Positions 16,857-27,833 of a stretch of DNA of 37,501 nucleotides are shown piece after piece; the first letter of the stretch is position 1; every line of letters starts with the position of its first letter. This DNA comes from Allobosea sp. BH3 (GTDB lineage Bacteria; Pseudomonadota; Alphaproteobacteria; Rhizobiales; Beijerinckiaceae): positions 1 to 37,501 of the forward strand of contig NZ_JAIMCA010000010.1 in assembly GCF_025499465.1 (NCBI RefSeq), read 5' to 3'. A model generated the notes under the pieces. It worked only from the letters and a program-made list of their open reading frames with translations, had not been told where the DNA came from and ran no database searches. Position numbers and translations under genes: made by a program.

Positions 16857-17279
16857 ATGTATGAGTGGATCAAGGCATTCCATGTCGTCGCGGTCATCTC
16901 CTGGATGGCCGGAATGCTCTATCTGCCGCGGCTGATGGTCTATCACGCCGAGGCGCAGACCGGCTCGATCCAGTCCGAGACCTTCAAGGTGATGGAGCGT
17001 CGGCTGCTCAAGGGCATCATCAACCCGGCGATGATCGTCACCTGGGTACTGGGCCTCTACATGGCCTGGTACGCCTTCGGCTTCAAAGGCGGCTGGCTGC
17101 ATGGCAAGCTGCTGCTGGTCTTCATCCTCTCCGGGATCCACGGCATGCTGTCGAAGCATGTGCGGAACTTTGCGGCGGACAGGAACGTGAAGAGCCCGCG
17201 CTACTTCCGCATCCTGAACGAGGTCCCGGCCGTGCTGATGCTCGGCATCGTCATTCTCGTCATCGTGAAGCCGTTCTGA
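16857..17279 (+). CDS. hemJ: Protoporphyrinogen oxidase HemJ
   Basis: A 140-residue inner-membrane protein with about four hydrophobic segments (AFHVVAVISWMAGMLYLPRL, AMIVTWVLGLYMAWY, LLLVFILSGIHGML, VPAVLMLGIVILVIV). It fits HemJ, the non-homologous protoporphyrinogen IX oxidase common in alphaproteobacteria and cyanobacteria. Conserved features are His9 in the first segment, RLMVYHAE, and the loop GWLHGKLLL with its His and Lys. AAGGA lies 7 bases upstream of the ATG and overlaps the hemE stop region. It is cotranscribed with hemE and perhaps rho. Confidence 0.93.
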   Translation: MYEWIKAFHVVAVISWMAGMLYLPRLMVYHAEAQTGSIQSETFKVMERRLLKGIINPAMIVTWVLGLYMAWYAFGFKGGWLHGKLLLVFILSGIHGMLSKHVRNFAADRNVKSPRYFRILNEVPAVLMLGIVILVIVKPF

Positions 17280-17498
17280 TCGCTGCCTGTCTTTCCGGCT
17301 TGAGCCCGGCCGCGATTCCCGCTATCAGGACGATACGCTTCTCCAGCGTCCTCCCTGTTGTCGACTGTTCGTGAGCGATCTGCCTTTGCAGCAGCTCATG
17401 ACGCGCAACCCCCGCGCAAGTCCGTTCCGGACTCAAAGTCGATCACTCCAGTACCTCCCAACCCCTGTCGTTCGCAGGGCGTTCAATCCGGGTGCCCC

Positions 17499-18764
17499 AT
17501 GCGGGAAATCAAGCTTCAAGAGCTCAAGAGCAAGTCGCCGACCGAACTTCTGGCGTTCGCCGAAGGGGTGGAGGTCGAGAACGCCAGCACCATGCGCAAG
17601 CAGGAGCTGATGTTCGCCATCCTGAAGCAGCTCGCCGCGCGCGAGACCGAGATCCTGGGCGAGGGCGTGGTCGAAGTGCTGCAGGACGGATTTGGCTTCC
17701 TGCGCTCGCCCGATTCGAATTACCTGCCGGGTCCGGACGACATCTATGTTTCGCCCTCCCAGATCCGGAAGTTCGGTCTGCGGACCGGCGACACCGTCGA
17801 GGGGCCGATCCGCGGCCCCAAGGATGGCGAGCGTTATTTCGCGCTGCTCAAGGTCAACACGGTCAATTTCGAGGACCCGGAGAAGATCAAGCACAAGATC
17901 CATTTCGACAACCTCACGCCGCTCTATCCGGACGCGCGCCTGAAGCTCGAAGTGCAGGATCCGACGAAGAAGGATTTCTCGCCACGGGTCATCGACATCG
18001 TCGCGCCGATCGGCAAGGGCCAGCGCGCACTGATCGTGGCGCCGCCGCGCACCGGCAAGACCGTGCTGCTGCAGAACATCGCGCAGTCGATCACGACCAA
18101 CCATCCCGAGTGCTATCTGATCGTGCTGCTGATCGACGAGCGGCCCGAGGAAGTCACCGACATGCAGCGCTCGGTGAAGGGCGAGGTCGTGTCCTCGACC
18201 TTCGACGAGCCGGCTTCCCGTCACGTCCAGGTCGCCGAGATGGTGATCGAGAAGGCCAAGCGCCTCGTGGAGCATGGCCGCGACGTGGTCATCCTGCTGG
18301 ACTCGATCACGCGTCTCGGCCGCGCCTACAACACCGTCGTGCCGTCCTCCGGCAAGGTGCTGACCGGCGGTGTCGACGCCAACGCCCTGCAGCGGCCGAA
18401 GCGCTTCTTCGGCGCGGCGCGCAATATCGAGGAAGGCGGCTCGCTGACCATCGTCGCGACCGCGCTGATCGATACCGGCTCGCGCATGGACGAGGTGATC
18501 TTCGAGGAGTTCAAGGGCACCGGTAACTCGGAAATCGTGCTCGACCGCAAGGTGGCGGACAAGCGCATCTTTCCGGCGATCGACATCCTCAAGTCCGGCA
18601 CCCGCAAGGAAGAGCTCATCACGCCGCGCTCGGACCTGCAGAAGACCTATGTGCTGCGCCGCATCCTCAACCCGATGGGCCCGCAGGACGCGATCGAGTT
18701 CCTGATCGACAAGCTGCGCCAGACCAAGCAGAACTCCGAGTTCTTCGACTCGATGAACACCTGA
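17499..18764 (+). CDS. rho: Transcription termination factor Rho
   Basis: A 421-residue hexameric RNA-DNA helicase that terminates transcription. The N-terminal helical part (LQELKSKSPTELLAFAEG) is followed by the cold-shock RNA-binding domain (DGFGFLRSPDSNYLPGPDD, residues 63-81). Walker A is APPRTGKT at 181-188, Walker B is around VVILLDSITRLGRAYN, and the Q/R-loop region GGVDANALQRPKRFFGAARN follows. The frame is open upstream to 17358, but ATG 17499 gives the canonical MREIKLQELK. That leaves a leader of about 220 bases after hemJ with C-rich stretches (for example 17450-17466), compatible with autogenous Rho control. A hairpin follows the stop. Confidence 0.97.
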   Translation: MREIKLQELKSKSPTELLAFAEGVEVENASTMRKQELMFAILKQLAARETEILGEGVVEVLQDGFGFLRSPDSNYLPGPDDIYVSPSQIRKFGLRTGDTVEGPIRGPKDGERYFALLKVNTVNFEDPEKIKHKIHFDNLTPLYPDARLKLEVQDPTKKDFSPRVIDIVAPIGKGQRALIVAPPRTGKTVLLQNIAQSITTNHPECYLIVLLIDERPEEVTDMQRSVKGEVVSSTFDEPASRHVQVAEMVIEKAKRLVEHGRDVVILLDSITRLGRAYNTVVPSSGKVLTGGVDANALQRPKRFFGAARNIEEGGSLTIVATALIDTGSRMDEVIFEEFKGTGNSEIVLDRKVADKRIFPAIDILKSGTRKEELITPRSDLQKTYVLRRILNPMGPQDAIEFLIDKLRQTKQNSEFFDSMNT

Positions 18765-18797
18765 GCCAGAGGCTCGGGCATTCACGATTCTTCATGG

Positions 18798-18838
18798 CGC
18801 CGCCGGTTCGGATCATCCGGGCCGGCGGCGTTCTCGTT
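18798..18838 (+). terminator. Probable terminator of rho
   Basis: CGCCGCCGG (18798-18806) pairs with CCGGCGGCG (18822-18830), with further pairing inside, followed by TTCTCGTTTC. The U-run is imperfect. Confidence 0.6.
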
Positions 18839-18848
18839 TCAGCCAGAG

Positions 18849-18950
18849 GTCATTCCCGGGCGGAGCGAAGCCAGACCCGAGAACCTTCGGCAGGAAGAGG
18901 CTCAGGCGCCTCGTATCATGAGATGGTCCGGGCCAGGCCCGAGCATGACG
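18849..18950. repeat. Dispersed palindromic repeat, copy R2 (inverted)
   Basis: Read on the minus strand it begins CGTCATGCTCGGGCCTGGCC and ends GGCTTCGCTCCG followed by CCCGGGAATGAC, matching the head and tail of R1 and R3. It is 102 bases long and lies between the convergent rho and DUF255 genes. The arms are partly decayed. Confidence 0.75.
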
Positions 18951-18968
18951 CCTATGTGCCGTCGCCGC

Positions 18969-20972
<2,004 letters not shown>

Positions 20973-21004
20973 CGGGCAACCTTTCCGGCGGGGTTTCGAC
21001 AGCT

Positions 21005-22318
21005 ATGAACGAGGCAGGAGCCTATCCGACCATCGTCGCCTTGTCCTCGGCGTCCGGCCGGGCGGGCGTGGCGGTGGTTCGCATTTCGGGGCCGCGCGTT
21101 CGATTCGCCCTCGAAACGGTCGCGGGAAAGCTGCCCGAGCCACGGCAAGCGGTGCTTCGACGCCTGCGGGATGGTGATGATGCGATCATCGATACGGCCC
21201 TGGTCCTGTTCTTTCCGACTCCTGCCTCCTTTACCGGGGAGGATGTCGCCGAGTTCCATATCCATGGTTCGCGGGCCGTTCTGGCGCGCCTGCTGGCGGC
21301 GCTGACCGCGCTGCCGGGCGTGAGGCTCGCGGAGGCCGGCGAATTCACGCGCCGCGCGTTCGAGGCCGGCAAGCTCGACCTTGCAGCGGTCGAAGGCCTC
21401 GCCGATCTGATCGATTCGGAAACGGAATGGCAGCGGAAGCAGGCGCTGCGCCAGATGGACGGTGCGCTCGGCCGCTTTACAGCCGGCTGGCGCGCGAAGC
21501 TGGTCGAAGCGATGAGCCTCCTCGCGGCCGAACTCGATTTCTCGGATGAGGGCGACGTCGGCGGCCCGCTGCAGGAGCAGGCCCTGATGCTGGCCGGCGA
21601 CGTGCTGACCTCGTTGCGCCAGGCGCTCGGCAGCTTCGGCATGGGCGAGCGGGTTCGCGAGGGCTTCGTGGTCGTGCTCGCGGGGCCGCCCAATGCCGGT
21701 AAGTCGAGCCTGCTCAACGCGCTGGCGCAGCGCGACGTGGCGATCGTCTCGCCGATTGCCGGCACGACGCGCGATGCGCTGGAGGTCCGCCTCGATCTCG
21801 CGGGTCTGCCGGTCATTCTGATCGATACGGCAGGCTTGCGCGACAGCGTCGATCCGATCGAGGCCGAAGGTGTTCGCCGCGCCCGCGCCTTGGTGGAGCG
21901 CGCAGATCTCGTGCTTGGCCTGCGCGACATCGATTCGGCGCCGTATCAAATCGCCGACGACGTTCCGGTGCTGCGGATCGCGGCGAAATCCGATCTGCCG
22001 GGCAAGGTCTTGTCCGGTGAGCTGGCCATATCCGTGAAGAGCGGTGAGGGGCTTACCGAGCTGCTTGCAGCCATTGTCGAACGGCTTGGTAAGCTGGATC
22101 AGGGCGAGCCCGCTCTGCTGACCCGTGAGCGGCATCGGGCGGCTGTCGCGGATGCCATCGTGGCGCTGGAGCGTGCGGTCAGGGCGGACCACGACCAAGG
22201 CGAGCTCCTGGCGGAGGATATGCGGCTGGCGGTCGTGGCGCTGGAACGCCTTGTCGGGCGTATCGACGTCGAGGATGTGCTGGACCAGCTCTTCTCTGGC
22301 TTCTGCATCGGAAAGTGA
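21005..22318 (+). CDS. mnmE: tRNA modification GTPase MnmE
   Basis: A 437-residue GTPase that with MnmG installs the (carboxymethyl)aminomethyl group on U34 of certain tRNAs. The N-terminal folate-binding domain starts at TIVALSSASGRAGVAVVRIS; the GTPase domain has G1 GPPNAGKS (227-234), G2 in AGTTRDALE and G3 DTAGLRD; the C-terminus ends FCIGK with the catalytic Cys434. The G4 region is divergent (AAKSDLPG). It is followed 69 bases later by its partner mnmG, in the conserved order mnmE-mnmG-rsmG-parA-parB. Confidence 0.96.
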   Translation: MNEAGAYPTIVALSSASGRAGVAVVRISGPRVRFALETVAGKLPEPRQAVLRRLRDGDDAIIDTALVLFFPTPASFTGEDVAEFHIHGSRAVLARLLAALTALPGVRLAEAGEFTRRAFEAGKLDLAAVEGLADLIDSETEWQRKQALRQMDGALGRFTAGWRAKLVEAMSLLAAELDFSDEGDVGGPLQEQALMLAGDVLTSLRQALGSFGMGERVREGFVVVLAGPPNAGKSSLLNALAQRDVAIVSPIAGTTRDALEVRLDLAGLPVILIDTAGLRDSVDPIEAEGVRRARALVERADLVLGLRDIDSAPYQIADDVPVLRIAAKSDLPGKVLSGELAISVKSGEGLTELLAAIVERLGKLDQGEPALLTRERHRAAVADAIVALERAVRADHDQGELLAEDMRLAVVALERLVGRIDVEDVLDQLFSGFCIGK

Positions 22319-22387
22319 GGCCGGCAGGCATGGCCCGCCTGGCCTTTGCCGTTGACCCGCCTGCCCGGCTTCGCTAGCGAAACGCCT

Positions 22388-24271
22388 ATGTCCCTCGATC
22401 AGCAGCATTACGACGTCATCGTCGTTGGCGGCGGCCATGCCGGCACCGAGGCGGCCGCGGCCGCAGCGCGCTACGGAGCGCGCACGGCGCTGCTCACCCA
22501 TAATCCCGATACCATCGGCGTCATGTCATGCAACCCGGCGATCGGCGGGCTCGGCAAGGGGCATCTCGTCCGCGAGATCGATGCCCTCGATGGCGTGATG
22601 GCCCGGGCGGCGGATCGCGGCGGCATCCAGTTCCGCATGCTCAACCGGCGCAAGGGCCCTGCCGTGCGCGGGCCGCGGGCGCAGGCCGACCGCAAGCTCT
22701 ATCGTCTCGCCGTGCAGGACCTGCTGGCGAACCAGCCGAATCTCGACATTATCGCCGGCGAGGTGTTCGATCTCGTTGTCGAGAATGAGCGTGTCTCTGG
22801 TGCAATCCTGGCGGATGGCCGTCGATTCGCTGCCGGAACGGTCGTGCTGACGACCGGCACCTTCCTGCGCGGGCTGATCCACATCGGCGAGAAGACGATT
22901 CCCGCAGGCCGCGTGGGTGAGGCACCCTCCATCGGCCTCTCCGCGACGCTGGAGCGGCATGGCTTTCCTCTGGGCCGGCTCAAGACGGGGACGCCGCCGC
23001 GGCTGGACGGTCGAACCATCGACTGGGCCTCTCTGGAGATGCAGGCCGGCGACGATCCGCCCGAGCCCTTCTCTGCCCTGACGACGTCGATCACGAACCC
23101 CCAGATCTCCTGTGGCATCACCCGCACGACACTCGCCGGCCATGAGCTGATCCGCGCCAACCTTCATCGCGCGCCGATGTTCTCCGGGCAGATCGAGGGT
23201 CGCGGCCCGCGCTACTGCCCCTCGATCGAGGACAAGGTCGGACGCTTCGGCGACCGCGATGGCCATCAGATCTTCCTGGAGCCGGAAGGGCTCGACGACG
23301 ATACCGTCTATCCGAACGGCATCTCGACCTCACTGCCGGAAGATGTACAGCTCGACCTGCTCAAGACCATTCCGGGTCTGGAACGAGCGCAGATGGTCCG
23401 CCCTGGCTACGCGATCGAGTATGACTTCATCGATCCGCGGGCACTGAGGAATACGCTGGAAACCCGCGCCATCACCGGGCTTTTCCTGGCCGGGCAGATC
23501 AACGGTACGACCGGCTATGAGGAGGCGGGCGCGCAGGGGCTTCTGGCCGGGCTCAACGCGGCGCGGATGGCTGGAGGAGCGGCGCTGGCCGTCTTCGATC
23601 GCACAAGCTCCTATATCGGCGTGCTGGTCGACGATCTCGTCACGCATGGCGTTACGGAGCCGTATCGAATGTTCACCTCGCGGGCAGAGTTTCGCCTCTC
23701 GCTGCGGGTCGACAACGCGGATGAGCGGCTGACGGCGCTCGGCAGCGAGCTCGGAGTGGTAGGCTCGGAGCGTCAGGCGGCGTTCGAAGCCCGCAACACG
23801 GACATCGCCAATCTGCGCGAACGGCTGCAGGCATTGTGGTTAACGCCTCGTGAAGCGGAAATGGCGGGTTTGCAGCTGAATCGCGACGGCGTCCGTCGCA
23901 GTGGCTATCAGATCCTGTCATATCCCGATGTGAGCTTCGAGCAGCTGACGGCTATCTGGCCGGAACTCCGGGCGCATTCTCCGGCGGTGATCGCGCGCGT
24001 GACGGCGGACGCGGTATATTCGGTCTATCTCGATCGCCAGGCCGCCGAGATCCAGGCCTATCGCCGCGACCAGGGTCTGAAGGTCCCGGCCGATCTCGAT
24101 CTCGACGCGATTTCAGGTCTCTCCAATGAGCTGAAGGCGAAATTGGCGGCCAAGCGCCCGGCCGATCTGGCGCAGGCCGGCAAGATCGAGGGCATGACGC
24201 CCGCCGCCCTCACCCTCCTCGCGGCCCATGCCCGCAAGGGCCGGGTGGCCTTATCCACAGGATCGACGTGA
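22388..24271 (+). CDS. mnmG: tRNA uridine-34 modification enzyme MnmG (GidA)
   Basis: A 627-residue FAD protein that forms a heterotetramer with MnmE. The FAD site VIVVGGGHAGTEAA starts at residue 10; MSCNPAIGGLGKGHLVREID and RFRMLN-type (here IQFRMLNRRKGPAVRGPRAQ) segments are MnmG signatures, and GQINGTTGYEEAGAQGLLAG is the second family motif. ATG 22388 gives the canonical N-terminus; a TTG at 22346 would add 14 residues. Its last codons contain a perfect DnaA-box sequence (24251-24259), and its stop overlaps the rsmG GTG by 4 bases. Confidence 0.97.
   Translation: MSLDQQHYDVIVVGGGHAGTEAAAAAARYGARTALLTHNPDTIGVMSCNPAIGGLGKGHLVREIDALDGVMARAADRGGIQFRMLNRRKGPAVRGPRAQADRKLYRLAVQDLLANQPNLDIIAGEVFDLVVENERVSGAILADGRRFAAGTVVLTTGTFLRGLIHIGEKTIPAGRVGEAPSIGLSATLERHGFPLGRLKTGTPPRLDGRTIDWASLEMQAGDDPPEPFSALTTSITNPQISCGITRTTLAGHELIRANLHRAPMFSGQIEGRGPRYCPSIEDKVGRFGDRDGHQIFLEPEGLDDDTVYPNGISTSLPEDVQLDLLKTIPGLERAQMVRPGYAIEYDFIDPRALRNTLETRAITGLFLAGQINGTTGYEEAGAQGLLAGLNAARMAGGAALAVFDRTSSYIGVLVDDLVTHGVTEPYRMFTSRAEFRLSLRVDNADERLTALGSELGVVGSERQAAFEARNTDIANLRERLQALWLTPREAEMAGLQLNRDGVRRSGYQILSYPDVSFEQLTAIWPELRAHSPAVIARVTADAVYSVYLDRQAAEIQAYRRDQGLKVPADLDLDAISGLSNELKAKLAAKRPADLAQAGKIEGMTPAALTLLAAHARKGRVALSTGST
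24251..24259 (+). promoter_or_regulatory. Perfect DnaA-box sequence in the mnmG 3' end
   Basis: TTATCCACA is the exact consensus and encodes Leu-Ser-Thr near the mnmG C-terminus. It lies 55 bases before the perfect parS. A single box in coding sequence may be chance or a DnaA titration/regulatory site. Confidence 0.45.
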
Positions 24272-24915
24272 CTGTTGATAAAAATGATCGGCAACGCGCT
24301 TTAAGCTTGACGCCTGTTTCACGTGAAACAGAGGAGCGCCTCGCTCTTCTCGTAGCCGAGCTGGAGCGCTGGCAAGCTGCCAAAAACCTCGTCTCCTCGA
24401 CCACTCTGGCGGAGGTCTGGACGCGGCATATCGCGGATTCGCTACAGCTCTACAGCCTTGCCCCGGATCGCGAGCGCTGGCTCGATCTCGGCTCAGGTGG
24501 CGGCTTTCCCGGGCTTGTCATCGGGATTTGCCTTGCCGAACGCGGTATGGGGCAGATCGACCTCGTCGAGAGCAATACGCGAAAATGCGCGTTTCTCCGC
24601 CATGCGGCGCGTGTGACCGGCGCTCGCGTCAAGGTGCATGCCGCGCGGATCGAGGATGTGATCGGTGACTTTACCGGCAAGGTCGATGTCGTGACCGCCC
24701 GGGCGCTCGCGCCACTGACCCAACTGCTCGGCTGGTGCGAAGATCTGTTGAGAACCGGCACTCTTGGTCTCTTTCCCAAGGGACAACATCTAGATGCGGA
24801 ATTGACCGACTCGGCCAGATATTGGAAGATTCAGGCAACAACGGTTTCCTCCGTGACTGACGATGCCGCCCGGATCCTGGTGATCCGCTCGGCCGAGAGA
24901 CGAGCCGATCCATGA
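24268..24915 (+). CDS. rsmG: 16S rRNA (guanine-527-N7) methyltransferase
   Basis: A 215-residue SAM-dependent methyltransferase acting on G527 of 16S rRNA. Motif I WLDLGSGGGFPGLVIG is at 71-86, followed by LVESNTRKCAFLRHAARVTG and the ARALAPL segment, all typical of RsmG/GidB. The GTG start at 24268 overlaps the mnmG stop (GTGA), and its own end overlaps parA by 4 bases, so translation is coupled through the run. Codons 16-21 (PVSRET region) are part of a perfect parS, so this stretch carries both protein and segregation information. Confidence 0.95.
   Translation: MTVDKNDRQRALSLTPVSRETEERLALLVAELERWQAAKNLVSSTTLAEVWTRHIADSLQLYSLAPDRERWLDLGSGGGFPGLVIGICLAERGMGQIDLVESNTRKCAFLRHAARVTGARVKVHAARIEDVIGDFTGKVDVVTARALAPLTQLLGWCEDLLRTGTLGLFPKGQHLDAELTDSARYWKIQATTVSSVTDDAARILVIRSAERRADP
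24315..24330. promoter_or_regulatory. Perfect parS site inside rsmG
   Basis: TGTTTCACGTGAAACA is an exact 16-base palindrome identical to the universal chromosomal parS consensus. It lies in the 5' part of rsmG, about 580 bases before parA and 1.45 kb before parB. Confidence 0.93.
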
Positions 24916-25748
24916 TTGAAGCCACATCAGCGACAGTGCCGCGCCGCCGCCCGCGCGTGATCGCGCTTGCCAATCAGAAGGGTGGCGTCGGCAAGACGAC
25001 CACCGCCATCAACCTCGGGACGGCCCTGGCGGCGATCGGCGAGAAGGTGCTGATCGTCGATCTCGATCCGCAGGGCAATGCGTCCACGGGCCTCGGCGTC
25101 GATCGTCGCAGCCGCAAATCCTCGACCTATGACGTGCTTTGCGGCGATGTCGGCCTGGGGCAGGCGCTTCAGCAGACCTCGGTTCCCGGCCTCTCGCTAG
25201 CGCCCTCGACGCTCGATCTGCTCGGTGTCGAGCTGGAGATCGCCTCGGCCAAGGATCGCGCGCATCGGCTCAAGACGGCCATCGACGAGCTGGCCGATGA
25301 CCAGCGCTGCCAGGATCTGACCTATGTGCTGATCGACTGCCCGCCGTCGCTGAGCCTGATCACCATCAATGCCATGACGGCTGCAGATGCCGTTCTGGTG
25401 CCGTTGCAGTGTGAGTTCTTCGCGCTCGAAGGCCTGAGCCAGCTTCTCAAAACCGTGGAGCAGGTGCGGGCCGGGCTCAACCCGCGCCTGACGATCCAGG
25501 GTGTGGTGCTGACGATGTTCGATCCTCGTAACAACTTGTCCGGCCAAGTCATGGCAGACGTTCGAGATTTTCTCGGCGACAAGGTCTATGAGACGGTGAT
25601 CCCGCGCAATGTGCGGATCTCCGAGGCACCTTCCTACGGCAAGCCAGCGCTGCTTTATGACCTGCGCTGCTCGGGCTCCCAGGCCTATCTGAAGCTGGCG
25701 TCGGAAGTGATCAAGCGTGAGCGTAACCTGCTGGCCGCGGCGGCCTGA
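24912..25748 (+). CDS. parA: Chromosome partitioning ATPase ParA
   Basis: A 278-residue Walker-type ATPase that binds DNA non-specifically and moves ParB-parS complexes, and so the origin, to the new cell pole. The deviant Walker A KGGVGKTT is at 23-30 with the signature lysine of the ParA/MinD class, LIVDLDPQGNASTGLG is Walker A', and YVLIDCPPSLSLITINA is Walker B. It is short at the N-terminus, with no helix-turn-helix, so it is the chromosomal Soj type rather than a plasmid type. It overlaps rsmG by 4 bases and is followed by parB after 32 bases. Confidence 0.97.
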   Translation: MIEATSATVPRRRPRVIALANQKGGVGKTTTAINLGTALAAIGEKVLIVDLDPQGNASTGLGVDRRSRKSSTYDVLCGDVGLGQALQQTSVPGLSLAPSTLDLLGVELEIASAKDRAHRLKTAIDELADDQRCQDLTYVLIDCPPSLSLITINAMTAADAVLVPLQCEFFALEGLSQLLKTVEQVRAGLNPRLTIQGVVLTMFDPRNNLSGQVMADVRDFLGDKVYETVIPRNVRISEAPSYGKPALLYDLRCSGSQAYLKLASEVIKRERNLLAAAA

Positions 25749-25780
25749 AGCAGGACAGGAAAAGGTTCAAGAGGATGGCA

Positions 25781-26662
25781 ATGGCCGAAGAACAGGGGCG
25801 TTCCCGCCTTGGCCGTGGACTTGCCGCGCTGATCGGCGATGTCGGCGAGGAAATCGGCGCGATCGAGCGGGCTCGCGGCCAGCGCCGCGTGCCGGTCGAG
25901 TTCCTGCGGCCTAGCGCGCGTAATCCGCGCCGTAGCTTCGGCGAGGAGGATCTGGAGGATCTGACGGCGTCGATCCGCGAGCGGGGCATCCTGCAGCCGA
26001 TCATCGTCCGCACGATCCCCGGCATGATGGACGCCTATGAGATCATCGCGGGAGAGCGCCGCTGGCGCGCGGCGCAGCGCGCCGAACTGCATGAGGTCCC
26101 TGTCCTGCTCGTTGAAGCGGATGATCGCGAGGCGCTCGAGATCGCCATCATCGAGAACGTGCAGCGGACGGACCTCAATGCGATCGAAGAAGCGGCGGGC
26201 TATGAGCGTCTGATCGCAGAGTTCAACTATACGCAGAACGACCTCGCGCGCGTCATCGGCAAGAGCCGCAGCCATGTCGCCAACACGCTGCGCCTGTCGA
26301 AACTGCCTGAATCCGTGCGAAATATGGTCAGCGAAGGCGCTGTTTCGGCAGGTCACGCCCGCGCGCTGCTCTCTGTTTCGGATCCGGAACTGATGGCCCG
26401 CAAGATCGTCGACGAGGGCATGAGCGTCCGCGACATCGAGCGTGTCGTGCAGGAGGAGGCTCGTGGTGAGACCAAGAGCGCTGTCCCCGCCAAGCCGAAG
26501 CCGGAGAAGGACCCGGATACGCGCGCGCTCGAAAAGACGCTGGAAGAGGTGCTCGGCCTGTCGGTTTCGATCGGCCATCGTGCCAACGGATCGGGCGAGG
26601 TCCGGATCAGCTACAAGACGCTGGAGCAGCTGGATGCGCTCTGTGGGCGGCTGAAGATCTGA
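25781..26662 (+). CDS. parB: Chromosome partitioning protein ParB
   Basis: A 293-residue CTP-dependent DNA clamp that loads at parS and spreads. The N-terminal ParA-activating segment is SRLGRGLAALIGD; the CTPase domain has GERRWRA (91-97) and ENVQR (125-129); the helix-turn-helix (NDLARVIGKSRSHVANTLRL) recognises parS; the C-terminal dimer domain ends YKTLEQLDALCGRLKI. ATG 25781 has AGAGG 6 bases ahead; an ATG at 25775 would add MA. The presence of parS copies in rsmG and by hemE makes a complete ParABS system in the window. Confidence 0.97.
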   Translation: MAEEQGRSRLGRGLAALIGDVGEEIGAIERARGQRRVPVEFLRPSARNPRRSFGEEDLEDLTASIRERGILQPIIVRTIPGMMDAYEIIAGERRWRAAQRAELHEVPVLLVEADDREALEIAIIENVQRTDLNAIEEAAGYERLIAEFNYTQNDLARVIGKSRSHVANTLRLSKLPESVRNMVSEGAVSAGHARALLSVSDPELMARKIVDEGMSVRDIERVVQEEARGETKSAVPAKPKPEKDPDTRALEKTLEEVLGLSVSIGHRANGSGEVRISYKTLEQLDALCGRLKI

Positions 26663-26675
26663 GCGACCGTTTTGG

Positions 26676-26773
26676 CGTCATGCTCGGGCTTGACCCGAGC
26701 ATCTCTCGACGAGAGGGCGCTTCTTTCTGGCTGAGGTTCTCAGGGCGGCGTCTTGCGGCGCCCGAGAATGACG
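26676..26773. repeat. Dispersed palindromic repeat, copy R3
   Basis: 98 bases, same orientation as R1. The head ATGCTCGGG (26680-26688) pairs with CCCGAGCAT (26694-26702); the middle has AGGGCGC; the tail pairs TTCTCAGGGCG with CGCCCGAGAA and ends GAATGACG. It lies between the convergent parB and holA genes. Confidence 0.8.
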
Positions 26774-26795
26774 GCCTCGCCTCACGTCCCTCGAA

Positions 26796-27830
26796 CTAGT
26801 CCCGCTGGTTTGCCCCTGCGCGGCCAAGCCGGGCCAGGGTCCAGAGGGCGCGGGTCGCGACAGCGCGGCCCGTATCGGCATTCTGCCGCGTCGCCAGGAC
26901 CGCATTGCCGATCAGGCCGACGGCCTCGTTCAATTTGGCGCTGGTCCAGACATTGAGGGCCGCTTCCGTCGTGGCTATGCGCGGATAGGGCAGCCGCATG
27001 GTCGCGACGACGTCCCTGACACCGCGGCCCGCGTCGACGCTCTGGCGGGCCTTGAGCAACGCCAGGGCCTGGCGCAGCACGGCGCCGAGCATCACGCCCG
27101 GATCGAGGCCTTCGCTCATGAGCTTGGCCTGGGCGAGATCGAGCACCGGCAGCTTCCCTGCGAAAACGGCATCGACGAGCATCGCTTGCTCGCGCTGGGC
27201 GGTGTCGCCGACGATCGCTTCGATATGCTGCGAGGTCACGGCCGGGTCCGCCCCGACATAGAGCAGCAGCTTCTCGATTTCGCGGCGCGAGGTCTGCCTG
27301 TCGCCGCCCAGCAGGCTGGCGAGGTGCTCGCGGGCGCTGCGGTGGATCGACTTGCCGGCGGCCCGGACCATCTCGTCGATGATGGTGCCGAGATCGCGAG
27401 CGGCGTCGCCATAGCAGGGCACGGCGAGCGCCGTGCGGGCCTTCTCGCAGGCGGTGCGGAGCGGGTTGGAGCGCTGCAGATCGCCGCCTTCGATGATGAC
27501 GATGGCATCCTGCGAGGGGGCCGAGAGAAGCGGCTCCACGCCCGCCAGCAGCGGCTTGGAGGTCGGTGAGACGCGAATCGCACGGCGTCCGCCGAAAAGC
27601 CCGATGGTATTCGCCTCGTCGACGAGCTTCATCGGATCGGCGGCGACGACATCGCCATCCATGCGGATGAGCTGGAAGGCGTCGTCGGGATCGTCGACGC
27701 TGGCGCGGGCGAGCGCGTTCGCTCTTTCGGAAACTAGCCCCGTGTCGGGGCCGTAGATCAGGATGAGCCGCCAGGCGGGATCGAGGCGCGCCAGCGTCCG
27801 CTCGGCCTCATGCGCCTTGATCGCGACCAT
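26796..27830 (-). CDS. holA: DNA polymerase III delta subunit
   Basis: A 344-residue clamp-loader subunit that opens the beta sliding clamp. The N-terminal domain reads RLILIYGPDTGLVSERANAL and has the AAA+-like fold without a working Walker A, as usual for delta. The family segment TIGLFGGRRAIRV and the central SREIEKLLLY-type helix (here TSRREIEKLLLYVG) are recognisable. It is the third gene of the leftward run leuS-lptE-holA, a conserved order in alphaproteobacteria, and begins 3 bases after the lptE stop. Confidence 0.93.
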   Translation of the reverse strand: MVAIKAHEAERTLARLDPAWRLILIYGPDTGLVSERANALARASVDDPDDAFQLIRMDGDVVAADPMKLVDEANTIGLFGGRRAIRVSPTSKPLLAGVEPLLSAPSQDAIVIIEGGDLQRSNPLRTACEKARTALAVPCYGDAARDLGTIIDEMVRAAGKSIHRSAREHLASLLGGDRQTSRREIEKLLLYVGADPAVTSQHIEAIVGDTAQREQAMLVDAVFAGKLPVLDLAQAKLMSEGLDPGVMLGAVLRQALALLKARQSVDAGRGVRDVVATMRLPYPRIATTEAALNVWTSAKLNEAVGLIGNAVLATRQNADTGRAVATRALWTLARLGRAGANQRD

Positions 27831-27833
27831 GGC

